NCBI GenBank assembly: GCA_039805865.1
Contig: JBDLTI010000003.1
Span: 21,268-85,267, forward strand
Length of the DNA stretch: 64,000 nt
DNA from: Fluviibacter sp039805865
Lineage (GTDB): Bacteria; Pseudomonadota; Gammaproteobacteria; Burkholderiales; Rhodocyclaceae
Direction: 5' to 3'
Under the pieces are notes generated by a model. That model was not told the origin of the DNA, did no database searches, and saw nothing but the letters and a program-made list of their open reading frames with translations. Numbering within the stretch: the stretch's first letter is position 1; every line of letters starts with the position of its first letter. Of the stretch, positions 52,719 to 60,178 are shown piece by piece. A program made the position numbers and the translations under genes.

Positions 52719-54016
52719 CGGGTTGGGCGCTGTACGACGTTAACCTTGGCGCCTGGCTTAAGTTTGTCAAAGCCATCAATGACGACTGACGCACCCGGTA
52801 CTAAACCCTCAATAATTTCCGCCTGCGCGCCCTGTACCCCACCCAGTTTGATCGGGGTGGCCGTCACAGTACCTTCTGCGGTCACCACATAAACGTAAGT
52901 GCCCTGGCTGCCGCGCAAAATGGCATTACTTGGTGCAATGATGGCATTGGCCTTGGTTTCTACTTCCAGACGTGCGTTAACAAACTGATTGGGGAATAGC
53001 GCACTGTTCTCGTTGCTGTATTCCGCTTTCAGCTTCACCATACCTGTTGTGGCATCAATCACGTTGTCGATAGATTTCAACGTGCCTGTAGCGAGCACCG
53101 TCTTGAAGTTTCGATCATAAGCCGCTACTGGCATCGGATCGCCCGCATTAAAGCGCGCCAGAATGCGCGGCAACTGTTCCGAAGGAATGGTAAAAAGCAC
53201 GTCAATCGGCTGCACCTGTGTCAGCGTCACAATGCCAGTGGCGTCACTGGTCTTAACGATATTGCCCGCGTCGACTTTACGTAATCCCAAACGCCCATCA
53301 AACGGCGCCGTAATCTGCGTATAAGACAACTGCGTCAATGCATCGTCCAGCGCCCCTTTATCGGTTTCTGTAGCACCTTCAAATTGCTGTACCAATGCTG
53401 CTTGCGAATCGAGATCCTGGCGTGCAATAGAGTCCTGCTTGAACAGCGTCTGGTAGCGCTTCAGCTTAATCCGGTGATCGCGCAACAACGCCTGATCCTG
53501 CTCGAGCTTGCCACGTGCCTGCAGGACCTTGGCTTCTGCGATCCGTGGGTCAACCACGGCAATCAGCTCGCCGGCTTTGACCATCTGGCCTTCCTGGAAC
53601 AGCACCTTGTCGAGCTGGCCATCAATGCGGGTACGAATCACCACCTCGCGTCGGGCTGTTACCGTCCCCAAACCGTCGACCAGTACGGGAAAGTCTCCTT
53701 CAACAACGGCCTGCACTGCCACGGGTACGGGTGGTTTGCCGCGTTTCAGGGGGCTGCTGTCGCCATTAAGGAATCCGATCAGTGCATAAGCAGCAATGAC
53801 CAACAGAAAAGCACCGCCGCCGATCAGCCATTGATCGCGTTTACTACGCGCTTTGAAGGCATGCAGATGTCTGCGCCCCGCAGATTGGATCCGGCCTGGT
53901 GCCGTCCGGGCGACATGTCGCCAATCGGTCTGCTTAAACTGATGAGTCCATTTGGCCGACAATTGGCCTAGAGAACGCCGCCATGCGGCAATACGGTCAC
54001 GATTAATCAATGGCAT
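52715..54016 (-). CDS. mdtA: RND efflux periplasmic adaptor, MdtA type
   Basis: 433 residues. Membrane-fusion protein linking the transporters to the outer-membrane channel: membrane anchor at about 65-85, then lipoyl/hairpin/barrel domains (DGQLDKVLFQEGQMVKAGELIAVVD; APFDGRLGLRKVDAGNIV). An unusual basic stretch of about 64 residues precedes the anchor, rich in Arg, Lys and His; MdtA of E. coli begins much nearer its anchor. First gene of the pump operon; divergent from umuD. Confidence 0.92.
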   Translation of the reverse strand: MPLINRDRIAAWRRSLGQLSAKWTHQFKQTDWRHVARTAPGRIQSAGRRHLHAFKARSKRDQWLIGGGAFLLVIAAYALIGFLNGDSSPLKRGKPPVPVAVQAVVEGDFPVLVDGLGTVTARREVVIRTRIDGQLDKVLFQEGQMVKAGELIAVVDPRIAEAKVLQARGKLEQDQALLRDHRIKLKRYQTLFKQDSIARQDLDSQAALVQQFEGATETDKGALDDALTQLSYTQITAPFDGRLGLRKVDAGNIVKTSDATGIVTLTQVQPIDVLFTIPSEQLPRILARFNAGDPMPVAAYDRNFKTVLATGTLKSIDNVIDATTGMVKLKAEYSNENSALFPNQFVNARLEVETKANAIIAPSNAILRGSQGTYVYVVTAEGTVTATPIKLGGVQGAQAEIIEGLVPGASVVIDGFDKLKPGAKVNVVQRPTR

Positions 54017-54051
54017 TCCGCTATTCTAACGGCAGACCCCTTGCTTTTTAG

Positions 54052-54080
54052 TTGTTTCAACGCGCTTGTCTTGCTATTCT
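54052..54080 (+). promoter_or_regulatory. Likely umuDC promoter
   Basis: TTGTTT (54052-54057), 17-base spacer, TATTCT (54075-54080), placing the start about 54087, some 22 bases before the umuD ATG. Assigned by eye. Confidence 0.45.
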
Positions 54081-54094
54081 TGTTACAGTTACAA
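54080..54094. promoter_or_regulatory. Imperfect palindrome overlapping the umuD start site
   Basis: TTGTTACAGTTACAA is symmetric except for one mismatched pair around the centre and directly follows the -10 box, where a repressor would block transcription. umuDC is SOS-controlled elsewhere, so LexA is the natural candidate, but the site does not match CTGT-N8-ACAG. Confidence 0.4.
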
Positions 54095-54108
54095 ATTCAA
54101 GCAGATCG

Positions 54109-54729
54109 ATGAAAAACAACTCCCATAAAAAACATGGTGGTGCCCGTGAAGGCGCCGGCCGCAAGGCTACTTTTCTTGAGCCCACCAAGCCTGTCCGTAT
54201 TCCGATTAGTCAGATCGAATCGGTGCGTGCGTTTTTGCATCAGCAGGTGTTTCCTCAGTCCTCCATAAAACCCGTGCCGTTAGCAACGCACCCGGAGTCT
54301 CACCTGCTGCCGGTATTTGCCTCAGGTGTCAGGGCTGGATTCCCCAGCCCTGCCGATGATCATGCCGAACCCGGACTTGATTTGAATCAGCTCATTGAAA
54401 ACCGGGCCAGCACATTCTGCGCCTGGGCTGAAGGTGACAGCATGCAGGATCTGGGCATCCTCGATGGCGATCTAATGGTGATCGATCGGTCGCTCACGCC
54501 ACGGCACGATGATGTGGTGGTTGCCGATATGAATGGGTCTTTTACCGTAAAACGTCTGGTCCAAAAGTCGAATGCCAGCTTTCTAATGCCCGCCAACCCG
54601 GATTACCCGGCCATTCCCATCAAGCCGGATGACGAAGTCAGGATATGGGGCGTGGTTGTACGGGTCATACACGATCTACGTGCCACAGGCCGCCGTAAGC
54701 GGCCAGCCCAAAGCACGCTTTCAAAATGA
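54109..54729 (+). CDS. umuD: UmuD-type autoproteolytic polymerase V subunit with N-terminal extension
   Basis: 206 residues from ATG 54109. The C-terminal part is UmuD: cleavage site at Ala76-Gly77 (RAGFPSPADD), catalytic Ser111 (EGDSM) and Lys148 (FTVKRL). Self-cleavage on RecA filaments yields UmuD', which joins UmuC. Ahead of it lie about 65 extra residues including HGGAREGAGRK, not found in E. coli UmuD (139 residues). Four-base overlap with umuC. Confidence 0.9.
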   Translation: MKNNSHKKHGGAREGAGRKATFLEPTKPVRIPISQIESVRAFLHQQVFPQSSIKPVPLATHPESHLLPVFASGVRAGFPSPADDHAEPGLDLNQLIENRASTFCAWAEGDSMQDLGILDGDLMVIDRSLTPRHDDVVVADMNGSFTVKRLVQKSNASFLMPANPDYPAIPIKPDDEVRIWGVVVRVIHDLRATGRRKRPAQSTLSK

Positions 54730-56036
54730 TACCTGCCCGACGTCTGGCCCTGGTCGACTGCAACAACTTCTATGTCAGTTGTGAGCAGGCCTTTAATCCG
54801 GCGCTTCGCCAGCGGGTGGTTGTCGTCCTCTCCAATAATGATGGCTGTGTCGTTTCGCGTTCGGCCGAGGCAAAGCTGGCGGGCATACCGATGGGGGTGC
54901 CCTACTTCAAGATCAAAGCCCAGCTCAAGCAACTCAATGGCGTCACCCTATCTTCCAATTACGTGCTGTACGCCGATATGAGCCAACGGGCCATGAGTCT
55001 GATGCGCGACATGGCAGAAAACCAGGAGATCTACTCGATCGACGAATGTTTTCTCGACTTTTCCGGTTTATCCCTGGATCAGGCCATGGTTCAGTCGGCT
55101 AAAATCCGCCATGCCTTGTGGCAATGCCTGAGCTTGCCAGTGTGTATCGGCCTGGGTGCCACTAAAACCCTCGCCAAACTGGCCAATGAAATGGCCAAAA
55201 CGCTGAAAGAACCTTCCGGCATATGCAACCTGGGTGGCCCCTCGGAAAGCTTATCTCCATGGCGAGAGCGCCAGATGGAAGAGATGCCGGTCGGAAGCGT
55301 CTGGGGCATCGGCCGGCGCACCGCCCTGTCGCTTGAAGCGCTTGGCATCAAAACCGTGGGGCAACTGCTACGAATATCACCACAGCGATTGCGTAAGCAT
55401 TACTCCGTCAATCTATTCCGCACATTAGCAGAGCTTAACGGGCAGCCCTGTATCGGATTTGAACAGCAGGTACCGGCACGTCAGCAGATTATTGCCTCCC
55501 GTTCATTCGGCCATGCGGTTGAAAAAGAAGAAGACCTGCATGAAGCTTTGGCCACCTTTGCAACCCGGGCCGCTGAGCGGCTCCGTGAAGATGGCTCATT
55601 AGCGACCAACCTGCAGGTTTATGTGCGAGGCAATCCATTTGCCGAACAGACAGATAACCCGGATGACGCTATCCTCGTCCGGCTGGACTCCCCGACTGAC
55701 GATACCCGTCGATTGGTGGATGCCGCCTTATCAGGTTTAAAACATATCTATCGGCCGGGCTGTCGTTACAAGAAAGCGGGTGTCGTATTGGGCGCCATCG
55801 TGCCGCTTCATCATTACCAGCCCGATCTGCTCACCGCCAGGCAACATAAAGACGCCGTTTCTCTGATGCGGGTCATGGATCAGGTGAATGAGCGTTTTGG
55901 CCGGGACGTATTGCGTGTTGCCAGTATGGGCTATAAAAAGAAGGCGGACTGGCACATGAGCTGTTCTCGCCGCTCACGGCGCTATACAACGGCGTTAGAA
56001 GATCTACCCGTCTTCTCATCTTTGGGTATGGCTTAG
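54726..56036 (+). CDS. umuC: DNA polymerase V subunit UmuC
   Basis: 436 residues. Y-family translesion polymerase. Palm motifs DCNNFYVSCEQ near the start and YSIDECFLDFSG with the catalytic acidic residues; helix-hairpin-helix in WGIGRRTALSLEALGI; C-terminal little-finger domain. It makes error-prone synthesis past lesions with UmuD'. Coupled to umuD. Confidence 0.95.
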   Translation: MIPARRLALVDCNNFYVSCEQAFNPALRQRVVVVLSNNDGCVVSRSAEAKLAGIPMGVPYFKIKAQLKQLNGVTLSSNYVLYADMSQRAMSLMRDMAENQEIYSIDECFLDFSGLSLDQAMVQSAKIRHALWQCLSLPVCIGLGATKTLAKLANEMAKTLKEPSGICNLGGPSESLSPWRERQMEEMPVGSVWGIGRRTALSLEALGIKTVGQLLRISPQRLRKHYSVNLFRTLAELNGQPCIGFEQQVPARQQIIASRSFGHAVEKEEDLHEALATFATRAAERLREDGSLATNLQVYVRGNPFAEQTDNPDDAILVRLDSPTDDTRRLVDAALSGLKHIYRPGCRYKKAGVVLGAIVPLHHYQPDLLTARQHKDAVSLMRVMDQVNERFGRDVLRVASMGYKKKADWHMSCSRRSRRYTTALEDLPVFSSLGMA

Positions 56037-56045
56037 TAAAAAGGC

Positions 56046-56074
56046 TTGCCAAGCAAAAACGACTCCCTTATAAT
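56046..56074 (+). promoter_or_regulatory. tRNA-Asn promoter
   Basis: TTGCCA (56046-56051), 17-base spacer, TATAAT (56069-56074): near-consensus, 12 bases before the tRNA. Confidence 0.85.
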
Positions 56075-56086
56075 TCGCTCCGCTGT

Positions 56087-56162
56087 TCCTCGATAGCTCA
56101 GTTGGTAGAGCGCCGGACTGTTAATCCGTAGGTCCCTGGTTCGAGCCCAGGTCGAGGAGCCA
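56087..56162 (+). tRNA. tRNA-Asn(GTT), integration target
   Basis: 76 bases including CCA. Acceptor TCCTCGA/TCGAGGA, anticodon GTT at 56120-56122, T loop GGTTCGAGCCC. Its 3' part from 56118 onward is repeated at 63836-63887; the tRNA stays intact because the element restores the sequence. Confidence 0.98.
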
Positions 56163-56169
56163 AAATTCA
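56118..56169 (+). repeat. attL: 52-base core in tRNA-Asn
   Basis: Runs from the base two before the anticodon (CTGTTAATCC...) through CCA and seven further bases (AAAATTCA); identical to 63836-63887. Confidence 0.95.
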
Positions 56170-56172
56170 GAT

Positions 56173-56200
56173 TGGGTCAGTGTCGTAAGTCACTGACCCA
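56173..56200. repeat. Hairpin at the left end of the element
   Basis: TGGGTCAGTG (56173-56182) and CACTGACCCA (56191-56200) form a perfect ten-base stem with an eight-base loop, four bases beyond the attL repeat. No T tract follows. Could serve as 3' end for the tRNA transcript or as an integrase/excisionase arm site. Confidence 0.6.
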
Positions 56201-56261
56201 GTTCCGAAAAATGGCAAATGCAACCCTTGTGTGGCGCGTGAAAAGCGGCGGCAAAAAGGAC

Positions 56262-56278
56262 ACCAAAATTTTTTTGGT
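56262..56278. repeat. Palindrome ACCAAAA-TTT-TTTTGGT before the integrase gene
   Basis: Perfect seven-base arms at 56262-56268 and 56272-56278, 23 bases ahead of the integrase ATG and containing a run of seven T. Position suits an operator of the integrase promoter or an integrase arm-type site. Confidence 0.45.
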
Positions 56279-56301
56279 ATTCAATTTGACCGGAGCGAAA
56301 A

Positions 56302-57267
56302 ATGCGACACAACACCGAAGCTGTAATTAACGCAGCAAACGTCCCTCTGACTAGGGGACAAGCCTTCACCCTGAAAGAATTGGCCGACTGTTACATGGCC
56401 TGTTATCAAGCGGGTGATCGGCAGCAAGCTACCCGCCTGTCGTGGTTCGTGCAATTATTAGGCGATAAGATCGCGCACGAAATCGATGGCGATGACATCC
56501 AAGACGCTTTAGATGCCCTGCAACGGCGTGGCCGTGTCCACAATCGTGGCGGCGCTTCACGTGATCCTCTCCTGGTAGCAACCCACAAAGCCCTGAAACC
56601 GGCTAGCGTCAACCGATACAGATCAACCATTCAGGCCGTGCTGACCTGGGGCCGAAAACGCCGGTTGATGCCCAAAGGCTGGTTGAATCCAGTGGGTGAA
56701 ACTGAACGCCTGCCCGAAGATAACGTGCGCACCCGTTTCCTGTCAGAAGATGAATATCAGCGCCTTTTGAAGGCGTCCAAAGCATCCTACTGGAAGAAGC
56801 TGCACGTGCTGATAAAGCTGGCCGTCACTACAGGCGCCAGGCGTGGCACCCTGTTTTCTCTAACCTGGGCCGATGTGGATCTGAAGGAAAAACGGGCCTT
56901 TGTCGAGCGCACCAAAAACGGCGAACCATTCGTGCTAGTGCTGCAGGATGATGTGGTGAAAGAACTGAAGGCACTCAAAGGTGCATCCCTGGCTGATGAA
57001 TTGGTTTTCTGCGGGCGCAACCCATACAAGCCGATGAATCTGGAAAAAGCGTATTACAACGCCCTGGCGAATGCCGGCATTGAAGGCGCGTGTTTCCACA
57101 CCCTGCGCCATACGCACGCAAGCCGTCTGGCAGCTCAAGGTGCCCCACTGCTAGCGATTGCTAACAGCATGAACCACAAAAGTCTGGCCATGACTCAACG
57201 CTATGCTCATTTGTGCGTCGATAGCCGCGCCGAAATGCTGGCCAGAGTTTTTGGAAACGCCGCTTAA
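56302..57267 (+). CDS. Tyrosine recombinase (phage-type integrase)
   Basis: 321 residues. Core-binding domain (about 24-135) with catalytic domain after it: Arg180 (TGARRG), H266-x-x-R269 (FHTLRH), His292 (MNHKS) and nucleophile Tyr301 (QRYAHL). Drives integration into the adjacent tRNA-Asn. The N-terminal arm-binding domain seems short (about 20 residues). The next gene follows 16 bases after its stop with a GGAG site. Confidence 0.93.
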   Translation: MRHNTEAVINAANVPLTRGQAFTLKELADCYMACYQAGDRQQATRLSWFVQLLGDKIAHEIDGDDIQDALDALQRRGRVHNRGGASRDPLLVATHKALKPASVNRYRSTIQAVLTWGRKRRLMPKGWLNPVGETERLPEDNVRTRFLSEDEYQRLLKASKASYWKKLHVLIKLAVTTGARRGTLFSLTWADVDLKEKRAFVERTKNGEPFVLVLQDDVVKELKALKGASLADELVFCGRNPYKPMNLEKAYYNALANAGIEGACFHTLRHTHASRLAAQGAPLLAIANSMNHKSLAMTQRYAHLCVDSRAEMLARVFGNAA

Positions 57268-57283
57268 CCTGGAGAACATCACC

Positions 57284-57514
57284 ATGAACACGAAAAACCT
57301 AGATTCCACTGTCACTGATCTGATTGATGAACTGCACAACCTGTCCGCCCTGGTGGGCGCTGCTAAGCAAGCCGCGTATGATTTTTCATGTGGTGAGCAC
57401 GATACTGCCCTGGTGGATCGTATTGATCGGCTGATGCTGTTAGCTGATGATCGAATCACCGCCGCACTGCAGCGGGCTGACAAGGCCCAGCAAGCGGAAT
57501 ACGCCACGGCATAA
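57284..57514 (+). CDS. Small element protein, unknown
   Basis: 76 residues from ATG 57284 (GGAGAA upstream). Mostly helical by composition (DLIDELHNLSALVGAAKQAA; VDRIDRLMLLADDRITAALQ). No family recognised. Its TAA overlaps the next ATG (TAATG), so it is translated with the following gene. Confidence 0.6.
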   Translation: MNTKNLDSTVTDLIDELHNLSALVGAAKQAAYDFSCGEHDTALVDRIDRLMLLADDRITAALQRADKAQQAEYATA

Positions 57515-58167
57515 TGAGTGCGCCGCGCCTAGCCCGACGGGGCGAAAACCTGGCACCCTACCAGGCTGGCGCGGCACCTAATAGGGGCGCACGGGAGCGC
57601 ACAGTGAGAAAAGAAGATCGGGCCGCATTGCTGGCTCTGCTGAATGGCAAGGAAACGGCCTTGTGCTGGATCGAAAACGCCATTGGCAGATACAAAGAAG
57701 ACCTACCCCACGAAATAGAACGAGAGCAGACGCCTTCAGCCATTGCGACTGAAGCCAAGCGGCTGCATCAAGCCTTGCAAACGATTGCAGAACAGATTGC
57801 ACGAGAAGGTGATGCCTGGCTGACCTTTAAGCAAAATTGCGCCATTGAAGGAAGCGAGGCAATCGCGGCATTAGTCTGTTTGAACGAAGCCCTTGGCCCT
57901 GGGCCTAACGAGCCAGCCGATTGGCTGCTTTCGGCTGCAGAACTTACTGCACAAGAACTGAAGCCTACAAAAAAGCGGCCAAACAGCGCCGCTGTGGCTG
58001 TACGTTATAACCTGGTTCACCATACTGCCTTGGCAGCACGAAATGCTGGCGTGCCGGTATCAAGAAATAGCACCGTATTCCAGGAAATCGTCACCATTGT
58101 GTTTCGGGCAGCGAATATCCATACCGACCCAGACCGCGATATTAGAACGCTGAAATCCTTTATCTGA
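57514..58167 (+). CDS. Element protein, unknown
   Basis: 217 residues. Basic N-terminus (about 1-36), then a mostly helical protein with charged stretches. No motif recognised. It is in the early block between integrase and the replication-type gene, where satellites usually keep regulators or replication factors. Coupled to the preceding gene. Confidence 0.6.
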   Translation: MSAPRLARRGENLAPYQAGAAPNRGARERTVRKEDRAALLALLNGKETALCWIENAIGRYKEDLPHEIEREQTPSAIATEAKRLHQALQTIAEQIAREGDAWLTFKQNCAIEGSEAIAALVCLNEALGPGPNEPADWLLSAAELTAQELKPTKKRPNSAAVAVRYNLVHHTALAARNAGVPVSRNSTVFQEIVTIVFRAANIHTDPDRDIRTLKSFI

Positions 58168-58195
58168 TTGGTCTGGCAGGAAGTCAGATCAAACG

Positions 58196-58210
58196 GGGCA
58201 TTTAATGCCC
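58196..58210. repeat. Perfect 15-base palindrome GGGCATT-T-AATGCCC
   Basis: Lies in the 126-base gap between the 217-residue gene and the next start. Could be an operator or a short terminator without a T run. Confidence 0.5.
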
Positions 58211-58293
58211 TACGCATACCACCGCTGTATCTCGAAACTTGTGTTGCCCCGCCTAGTCAGCGTGTCACACAAGGAACCCAAGGAGATACACCG

Positions 58294-58548
58294 ATGGACA
58301 CACAAGCAACACCGAAAACCCTACAAGCCGTAGAGAACCTACGGGATTTTGTGAAATCACCAGAAGGCCAGCGATTCTTTTGTAGCCTGGAATCATTGCG
58401 CTGGTTTCTTCGCGAACACCGTGAAAGTCTTATAAAGGCCGGCGCCCTTATCAAGATTGCCCGCCAGGTGCATATCGTGCGGCCCGAATTTGACGAGGCC
58501 GTGATTCGCGTTTTACGTGAAAAGGCCATGGCATCCCTGACGCATTGA
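58294..58548 (+). CDS. Small element protein, possible DNA-binding
   Basis: 84 residues from ATG 58294 with an AGGAG site. The central part (SLRWFLREHRESLIKAGALIKI in segments, then VHIVRPEFDEAVIRVLRE) has the length and helical pattern of small winged-helix or excisionase-like proteins. The role is inferred from size and place only; a gene upstream of DUF1376 proteins is often regulatory. Confidence 0.5.
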   Translation: MDTQATPKTLQAVENLRDFVKSPEGQRFFCSLESLRWFLREHRESLIKAGALIKIARQVHIVRPEFDEAVIRVLREKAMASLTH

Positions 58549-58560
58549 CCGGGGTCTGCC

Positions 58561-59262
58561 ATGAATTTCTACCCGCATCACATAGGCGACTATGCGAAAG
58601 ACACCGCCCACCTGTCTATGGTGGAGGATGGTGCATATCGCCGCCTGATTGATCTGTATTACACCAGGGAACGCCCTATTCCAGCTGATATGCCAACCGC
58701 GTATCGGCTAGCCAGGGCGCATACAAAAATAGAACGCGATGCCGTCAAAACTGTGTTGCAGGAATTTTTTGTTGAAACAGAAATTGGTTTCAGTCACAAC
58801 CGCTGTGAAAAAGAAATTGAAATCGCTCAAACAAGAATTTCAGCTGCACAGAGAAACGGCATCAAAGGCGGAAGGCCCAGAAAACAAGGCTTTCACGGGG
58901 ATATGCAAGGCACGGAACAAAACCCGCTGGGTTTAGATTCCGAACCTGCTGGGTTTTCTGTGGGTTATGAAAACGAAACCCAGCAAAAAGCTCACCAATC
59001 CCATACACCAATCACCATAAACCATAAGCCAAATAGTAAGAGGGCGCGCTCCGCGCCCCTATCAGTGCAACCACCAACAATCGATGACGTTCGGGCGGCC
59101 TTCCAACGGAATGAAAGAGGCTACCTGGAAGCGGATGAATCAGCTGCCGAACTGTTTGATTGGTATCAAGCCATAGGCTGGACCAGGAAGAACGGGAGAA
59201 AAATCTATTCCCTGGATGACTTGGTATCGGAATGGATCGCCAGAAGCGAGGTGCACCAATGA
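58561..59262 (+). CDS. DUF1376 (YdaU-type) phage replication-associated protein
   Basis: 233 residues. The start NFYPHHIGDYAKDTAHLS with MVEDGAYRRLIDLYYTRE is the DUF1376 signature; such proteins stand at the phage replication-initiator position. A low-complexity linker (about 95-165) leads to a C-terminal part containing a D-x2-E-like segment typical of replisome organisers. Its stop overlaps the next ATG (ATGA). Confidence 0.85.
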   Translation: MNFYPHHIGDYAKDTAHLSMVEDGAYRRLIDLYYTRERPIPADMPTAYRLARAHTKIERDAVKTVLQEFFVETEIGFSHNRCEKEIEIAQTRISAAQRNGIKGGRPRKQGFHGDMQGTEQNPLGLDSEPAGFSVGYENETQQKAHQSHTPITINHKPNSKRARSAPLSVQPPTIDDVRAAFQRNERGYLEADESAAELFDWYQAIGWTRKNGRKIYSLDDLVSEWIARSEVHQ

Positions 59263-59486
59263 CACGGCATATCGTCAAAGAGAAGGTGCGCACTGCCCTG
59301 CTGAATGGCGAACGAATTAGTTCGCGTGATGCCTATTTCAGATTCGACTGCTACCACCTGGCCAGTGTCATACGTTCGCTACGACAGGAAGGCATGGCCA
59401 TCAACACCCACAAGGTATTCGCACACAAGGACAAGGGCCGCGCTGTTGTCTTTGCTGAATATGCGCTGGCAGATGTTTCGCATTGA
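59259..59486 (+). CDS. Small helix-turn-helix protein (HTH_39-like)
   Basis: 75 residues from ATG 59259. VRTALLNGERISSRDAYFRF and HLASVIRSLRQEGMAI form a winged-helix core with basic beta-wing (HKDKGRAVVFAEY) as in small phage HTH proteins. Follows the DUF1376 gene with four-base overlap; probably a phage replication or regulatory accessory. Confidence 0.7.
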   Translation: MTRHIVKEKVRTALLNGERISSRDAYFRFDCYHLASVIRSLRQEGMAINTHKVFAHKDKGRAVVFAEYALADVSH

Positions 59487-59611
59487 TAGCCCCCCATGTT
59501 CGGGTCCTTTGCGTGGTGGCGTGGCCCGCGGGTGCATGGCATCCGCCGCATTCAAAGTGTGAGTGATCCAAAAAACTTACTTCCAAACTTCCAGACCAAA
59601 GAGGCAAACAA
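59487..59611 (+). other. Non-coding gap before the small terminase gene, possible packaging (cos) region
   Basis: A 125-base stretch with GC-rich short repeats (GGTGGCGTGG, CCCGCGGG at 59527-59534) immediately upstream of the Nu1-like gene, the place where lambda-type phages keep cos. No proven cos site; the assignment is positional. Confidence 0.35.
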
Positions 59612-60094
59612 ATGACTAAAGAACTCGAACAAATGCTGGTGACTGACCGCGATCTAGCCAACCTGGCTGGCGTAAGTGACCGCCGGATCAGAAGCCTGGC
59701 TGAAATCGGCGTATTAGAACGCCAGGGCCGTGGGCGTTACGCACTAGGCCAGGCTATTCGTGGGCTACTGGATAACGCGGCAAACAACGCCAGCGAATTG
59801 CAGCGAGAGCGCACCCGCAAGATGGCTGCTGATGCTGACCTGGCCGAACTGGAATACGCGAAACAAAAAAACCTGGTGGCATCAATCGATCAAGTGGAAC
59901 GGATGGTGTCCAGTGCTTTCGCCCAGGTGCGGGCTTCTATTCGCAAAGTCCCTGAAAGAACGGTGGCGCAGCTAATCGGTGAAACCGATGAACGCCGGTT
60001 CAAAACCGTGCTGCTGGAAGAAATTGACCAAGCGCTGGAAGCTCTAGCCACCGGCGGCCTGGCTGAAGCCCTGGATGAATTCGATGACAAATAG
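59612..60094 (+). CDS. Nu1-like terminase small subunit
   Basis: 160 residues. N-terminal winged helix (VTDRDLANLAGVSDRRIRSL, about 10-29), then a long charged helix (ERTRKMAADADLAELEYAKQ) and a C-terminal domain with QVRASIRKVPERTVAQLIG, matching lambda Nu1-type small terminases. It would recognise the packaging site; the large terminase must come from elsewhere because none is encoded here. In satellites such a subunit diverts helper packaging. Confidence 0.85.
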   Translation: MTKELEQMLVTDRDLANLAGVSDRRIRSLAEIGVLERQGRGRYALGQAIRGLLDNAANNASELQRERTRKMAADADLAELEYAKQKNLVASIDQVERMVSSAFAQVRASIRKVPERTVAQLIGETDERRFKTVLLEEIDQALEALATGGLAEALDEFDDK

Positions 60095-60178
60095 GCCCAA
60101 GTGGAAAACCCACCAGAGGAAATGCGCTACGGAGTGCGAGAGCATCAACCTAACGAAACACTCAATGGAGTAACCAGA

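Noticed and set aside
53384..53971. 195-codon plus-strand frame
   Set aside because: Antisense to the MdtA-type adaptor, which is well supported.
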